From an uncultured Polaribacter sp. (GTDB lineage: Bacteria > Bacteroidota > Bacteroidia > Flavobacteriales > Flavobacteriaceae), in contig OX044355.1 of assembly GCA_943846595.1 (NCBI GenBank), positions 1,515,501 through 1,579,500 of the forward strand: a stretch of 64,000 nucleotides of DNA. The letters run 5' to 3'. The notes beneath the pieces are model-generated. The model did no database searches, was not told the DNA's origin, and saw only the letters and a program-made list of their open reading frames with translations. Shown here piece after piece: positions 63,155-64,000 of the stretch (positions are counted from its first letter, which is position 1; every line of letters starts with the position of its first letter). The translations under genes and the position numbers were made by a program.

Positions 63155-63937
63155 CTAGAGTGCTATTGTGGTGTATAAATTATTTTTTTCTGAGAATAGG
63201 GATGTATTCCCAATCCGAACTTCTGCTACCCCCTTTTGTAAAGCGTCAAAACAATTTTCTAATTTTGGCAGCATTCCTGCTGAAATGGTACCGGCTGCTA
63301 AGAGTTCTTTGTAGGTTTTTGAATCGATTTTCTGAATTACCGATTCTTTGTCCTCAAAGTCGTTTAAAACCCCCTTCAATTCAAAACAATAGTAAAGGGT
63401 AGTTGTATAAATTTCGCTCATTCCAATGGCAATCTGACTTGCTATAGTATCGGCATTGGTGTTTAATAACTGTCCGTTTCCATCGTGTGTTAGAGCGCAA
63501 AATACAGGGGTGAATCCAGCAGTCATTAAGGTGTCGATTCCATGATGATTGACTTGTTTTACATCTCCCACAAAGCCAAAATCAATTTCTTTTACGGGTC
63601 TTTTTTCAGATTGAATACTATTGATGTCGGCACCTGTTAACCCCATTGCATTGGTTTCAAATGCCTGCAACTGTGCTACAATTTTTTTATTGACCAAGCC
63701 TGCATACACCATTGTAATGACCTCCAAGGTTTCTTTGTCAGTAATCCGTCTTCCATCGATCATCTTTGAGGTAATTCCTAATTTAGAAGCGAACTGTGTT
63801 GCTCTTTTTCCACCACCATGAATTAAAATTCTCTTCCCTGCCAATTTTGAGAATAGTTGAAGAAATTGCTTTAAAGCATTTTCATCTTCAATAATATTTC
63901 CTCCAATTTTTACGATGGATATTTTTTCTTTAGTCAT
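63155..63937 (-). CDS. argB: N-acetylglutamate kinase
   Basis: Second step of arginine synthesis, phosphorylating N-acetyl-L-glutamate. The 260 residues of the amino-acid-kinase fold show VKIGGNIIEDENALKQF (about 9-25), LIHGGGKRATQFASKLGI (about 38-55), GLTGADINSIQ, CALTHDGNGQLLNTNADTIASQIA (ATP/substrate region) and AGTISAGMLPKLENCFDAL. It overlaps the end of the upstream gene by 8 bases (ATGACTAA), indicating translational coupling. Length fits the short bacterial ArgB. Confidence 0.93.
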   Translation of the reverse strand: MTKEKISIVKIGGNIIEDENALKQFLQLFSKLAGKRILIHGGGKRATQFASKLGITSKMIDGRRITDKETLEVITMVYAGLVNKKIVAQLQAFETNAMGLTGADINSIQSEKRPVKEIDFGFVGDVKQVNHHGIDTLMTAGFTPVFCALTHDGNGQLLNTNADTIASQIAIGMSEIYTTTLYYCFELKGVLNDFEDKESVIQKIDSKTYKELLAAGTISAGMLPKLENCFDALQKGVAEVRIGNTSLFSEKNNLYTTIAL

Positions 63938-64000
63938 TTTCTAGCATTTTTTTAAGTACCAATTGTGCTGCAAAGGTTCTGTTATTGGCTTGTTCGATGA
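63930..64000 (-). CDS. C-terminal end of an arg gene, probably N-acetylornithine carbamoyltransferase (partial)
   Basis: Only the last 23 codons are inside the window, reading IEQANNRTFAAQLVLKKM and then LEND before TAA at 63932-63930. The stretch resembles the end of N-acetylornithine carbamoyltransferase of Bacteroidota, which usually lies directly upstream of argB. The call is mostly by context; another arg enzyme is possible. The stop overlaps the argB start by eight bases. Confidence 0.5.
   Translation of the reverse strand, partial: IEQANNRTFAAQLVLKKMLEND

Noticed and set aside
1-64000. tRNA, rRNA and CRISPR array
   Set aside because: No cloverleaf-like sequence, rRNA signature or regularly spaced direct repeat array was found on reading both strands; this was done by eye and a covariance-model search would be decisive.

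Overview
The window is a stretch of chromosome from a member of the Bacteroidota, almost certainly family Flavobacteriaceae. The evidence is low GC (about one third by eye), type IX secretion cargo with gliding-type C-terminal domains, a NusB with a long N-terminal extension, a large SecA without the C-terminal zinc motif, several TAnnTTTG promoter elements, and an arginine cluster that appears to run through N-acetylcitrulline. Overall flavour is marine Polaribacter/Tenacibaculum-like; the genus is a guess. No tRNA, rRNA, CRISPR array, prophage or intact insertion sequence was seen.

Layout. 0-11 kb: a 5'-truncated solute:sodium symporter, then a long minus-strand series (DEAD-box helicase, esterase, a dihydroorotase homologue lacking the HxH metal ligands, a BatA-like membrane protein, a TIGR02757 protein, a LolD-like ATPase, and a CBM9/DUF5916 outer-membrane protein split by a frameshift in an 8-T run). 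11.4-12.7 kb: sucC. 12.7-15.1 kb: an SGNH-like protein plus MBOAT O-acyltransferase pair. 15.1-16.9 kb: a small accessory island holding two unrecognised helical proteins, a heavily decayed patatin-like phospholipase gene just upstream of them, and a 20-bp tandem repeat that may be an old transposon end. 16.9-28.1 kb: uvrB, two tandem paralogous giant type IX cargo proteins (903 and 1543 residues) and an ABC-2 exporter. 28.2-32.6 kb: a pRiA4b ORF-3-like protein, a thioesterase/isochorismate synthase pair that fits menaquinone synthesis, a DUF3276 protein and an ABC exporter.

32.7-40.5 kb is a plus-strand housekeeping run: leucine-type dehydrogenase, nusB, DUF1573 lipoprotein, yajC, YbbR-domain protein, coaE, an RprX/RprY-like two-component pair and a Sua5-type protein. 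40.5-48.5 kb: a glycosyltransferase, an orphan HsdR-N-like nuclease domain divergent from holA, DUF1569 and SOUL proteins, an M28 peptidase lipoprotein, an iron/cobalamin-type ABC importer without binding protein, rdgB and rlmH. 48.6-58.7 kb: nadC, a pentapeptide-repeat protein, a YihY membrane protein, hisS, folE, secA, DUF2795, a PduO-type cobalamin adenosyltransferase and a degenerate methyltransferase-like protein. 58.8-64 kb: hutI, a DinB protein and the arginine genes argH, an M20 deacetylase, argB and the tail of a carbamoyltransferase.

Most of the window is ordinary core genome. The parts that deserve attention are the decayed patatin island (15.1-16.9 kb), the tandem type IX cargo genes with an internal codon-usage break near 23.49 kb, the metal-ligand-less dihydroorotase, the frameshifted DUF5916 gene, and the orphan nuclease beside holA. 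All functional statements rest on reading the translated sequence and on knowledge of families; no database search was run.
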